A stretch of 5,773 nucleotides of DNA, taken from positions 1 through 5,773 of the forward strand of contig CAZVZK010000295.1 in NCBI GenBank assembly GCA_964630925.1. Direction: 5' to 3'. Below, piece by piece: positions 5,373-5,773 of the stretch. Both the position numbers and the translations under genes were made by a program. The stretch's first letter is position 1. Every line of letters begins with the position of its first letter. The notes under the pieces are model-generated. The model worked only from the letters and a program-made list of their open reading frames with translations. It was not told the origin of the DNA and made no database searches. This DNA is from RGDT01 sp964630925. GTDB taxonomy: Bacteria; Planctomycetota; Planctomycetia; Gemmatales; Gemmataceae.

Positions 5373-5643
5373 TCGTGGTGGGGTCGGGGGCGTCTGGTGC
5401 GGGCGTCTCGGGGGGGGCGGCGGGGGGCTTGGGGCGTGGCCCGCGGAAGTAGCGGAGGAGGGCGTAGACGGGGTAGAGGAGCATGGAGGCGAAGGCGACG
5501 AAGGCCCACCCCGCCAGGGCCAGGAACTGCCCGAAGAATTCGGGCGACGGCAGGGTGTAGGCCATCGCGTCGCCCGCCACGGTGAGGCAGACGAGCAGGG
5601 CCAAAACCGTCTTCAGGAGGGGGCGATCAGTCCGGGCGGGCAC
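5359..5643 (-). CDS. Small exported single-helix membrane protein with Pro-rich tail
   Basis: The product is 94 residues with a GTG start at 5643, fixed by a near-perfect ribosome binding site AAAGGAGG five bases upstream. Residues 1-28 look like a signal peptide with a probable cleavage after AMA (26-28). Residues about 36-66 form a hydrophobic, aromatic-rich membrane helix (FFGQFLALAGWAFVAFASML) ending in RYFRGPRPK. Residues 68-94 are rich in Pro, Ala and acidic residues and likely disordered on the cytoplasmic side. It is the first gene of the right-hand unit and overlaps the sulfotransferase gene by 14 bases, so the two are probably made together. No family is recognised. A role in tethering or assisting the sulfotransferase at the membrane is speculation. 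Confidence 0.8.
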   Translation of the reverse strand: MPARTDRPLLKTVLALLVCLTVAGDAMAYTLPSPEFFGQFLALAGWAFVAFASMLLYPVYALLRYFRGPRPKPPAAPPETPAPDAPDPTTNEGR

Positions 5644-5648
5644 GCGGG

Positions 5649-5656
5649 CCTCCTTT
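5649..5656 (-). promoter_or_regulatory. Strong ribosome binding site deciding a GTG start
   Basis: AAAGGAGG (minus strand) lies 5 bases before GTG at 5643. It is the closest match to the anti-Shine-Dalgarno sequence in the window and justifies the non-ATG start. Confidence 0.8.
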
Positions 5657-5773
5657 CAGGGCTGGGATCATCTTAGAAGGTTCGGATTAACAAGTGATGA
5701 TACGAGCGGGGAGGGTAAGGCTCAGAGCATGTGAATCTTTCGACGTTCGTACAGGCGATTTCGCCTTCCACGG
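5657..5773. other. Upstream region of the sulfotransferase unit, promoter not resolved
   Basis: This stretch is visibly less GC-rich than the genes, as expected for a promoter region. On the minus strand TAAGAT (5670-5675) could be a -10 element, but the nearest -35-like TTGTTA (5688-5693) is only 12 bases away, too close for a standard sigma-70 promoter. A 14-base dyad, AGGCGA and TCGCCT around TT (5753-5766), lies farther upstream. No gene end is visible before the window edge. Confidence 0.3.

Noticed and set aside
4425..5585. 386-codon open frame on the plus strand
   Set aside because: It is antisense to the sulfotransferase, whose PAPS motifs identify the real frame; the composition is typical of a GC-rich shadow.
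5697..5773. Plus-strand frame starting ATG at 5697 and open to the right edge
   Set aside because: Only 25 codons are visible, there is no ribosome binding site, and it lies in the likely promoter region of the divergent unit. Sequence beyond the edge would settle it.

Overview
This is a compact, very GC-rich bacterial segment in which every well-supported gene lies on the minus strand, so genes run from the right edge to the left. The family mix suggests Planctomycetota, possibly Gemmataceae or Isosphaeraceae. The pointers are a short TPR protein of the 'end-of-group' type, a CoA-transferase alpha subunit with an N-terminal extension, an Asp-rich tail protein, and sulfotransferase genes. The assignment comes from recalled family resemblance plus base composition, not from a marker gene.

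Right block (about 5643 down to 2384): a possible sulfation cassette. A small secreted or membrane protein with a textbook ribosome binding site and GTG start overlaps by 14 bases a PAPS-type sulfotransferase. After 130 bases comes a membrane-anchored arylsulfotransferase-like beta-propeller protein, and after 57 bases a second small protein with a signal peptide and one membrane helix. A cytosolic PAPS-dependent enzyme beside an extracytoplasmic PAPS-independent one, flanked by two tiny membrane proteins, is the most interesting feature of the window. A sulfo-group relay is a hypothesis only.

Middle (2383 down to 1764): a gene-poor stretch of about 330 bases with two promoter-like sites and an 8-bp hairpin leads into a 96-residue protein. 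Its last 63 residues contain 52 aspartates, encoded by a GAC microsatellite with an 18-base (Asp5-Phe) higher-order repeat.

Left block (1763 down to 1): a perfect TATAAT element, then a 12-bp hairpin placed almost at the predicted transcript 5' end, precede a probable operon. Its genes are a TPR protein, a family I CoA-transferase alpha subunit, and a partial membrane protein that is tightly coupled to the transferase stop codon and runs off the left edge. No CoA-transferase beta subunit, which carries the catalytic glutamate, is visible.

No tRNA, rRNA, CRISPR array, transposase or phage gene was seen.
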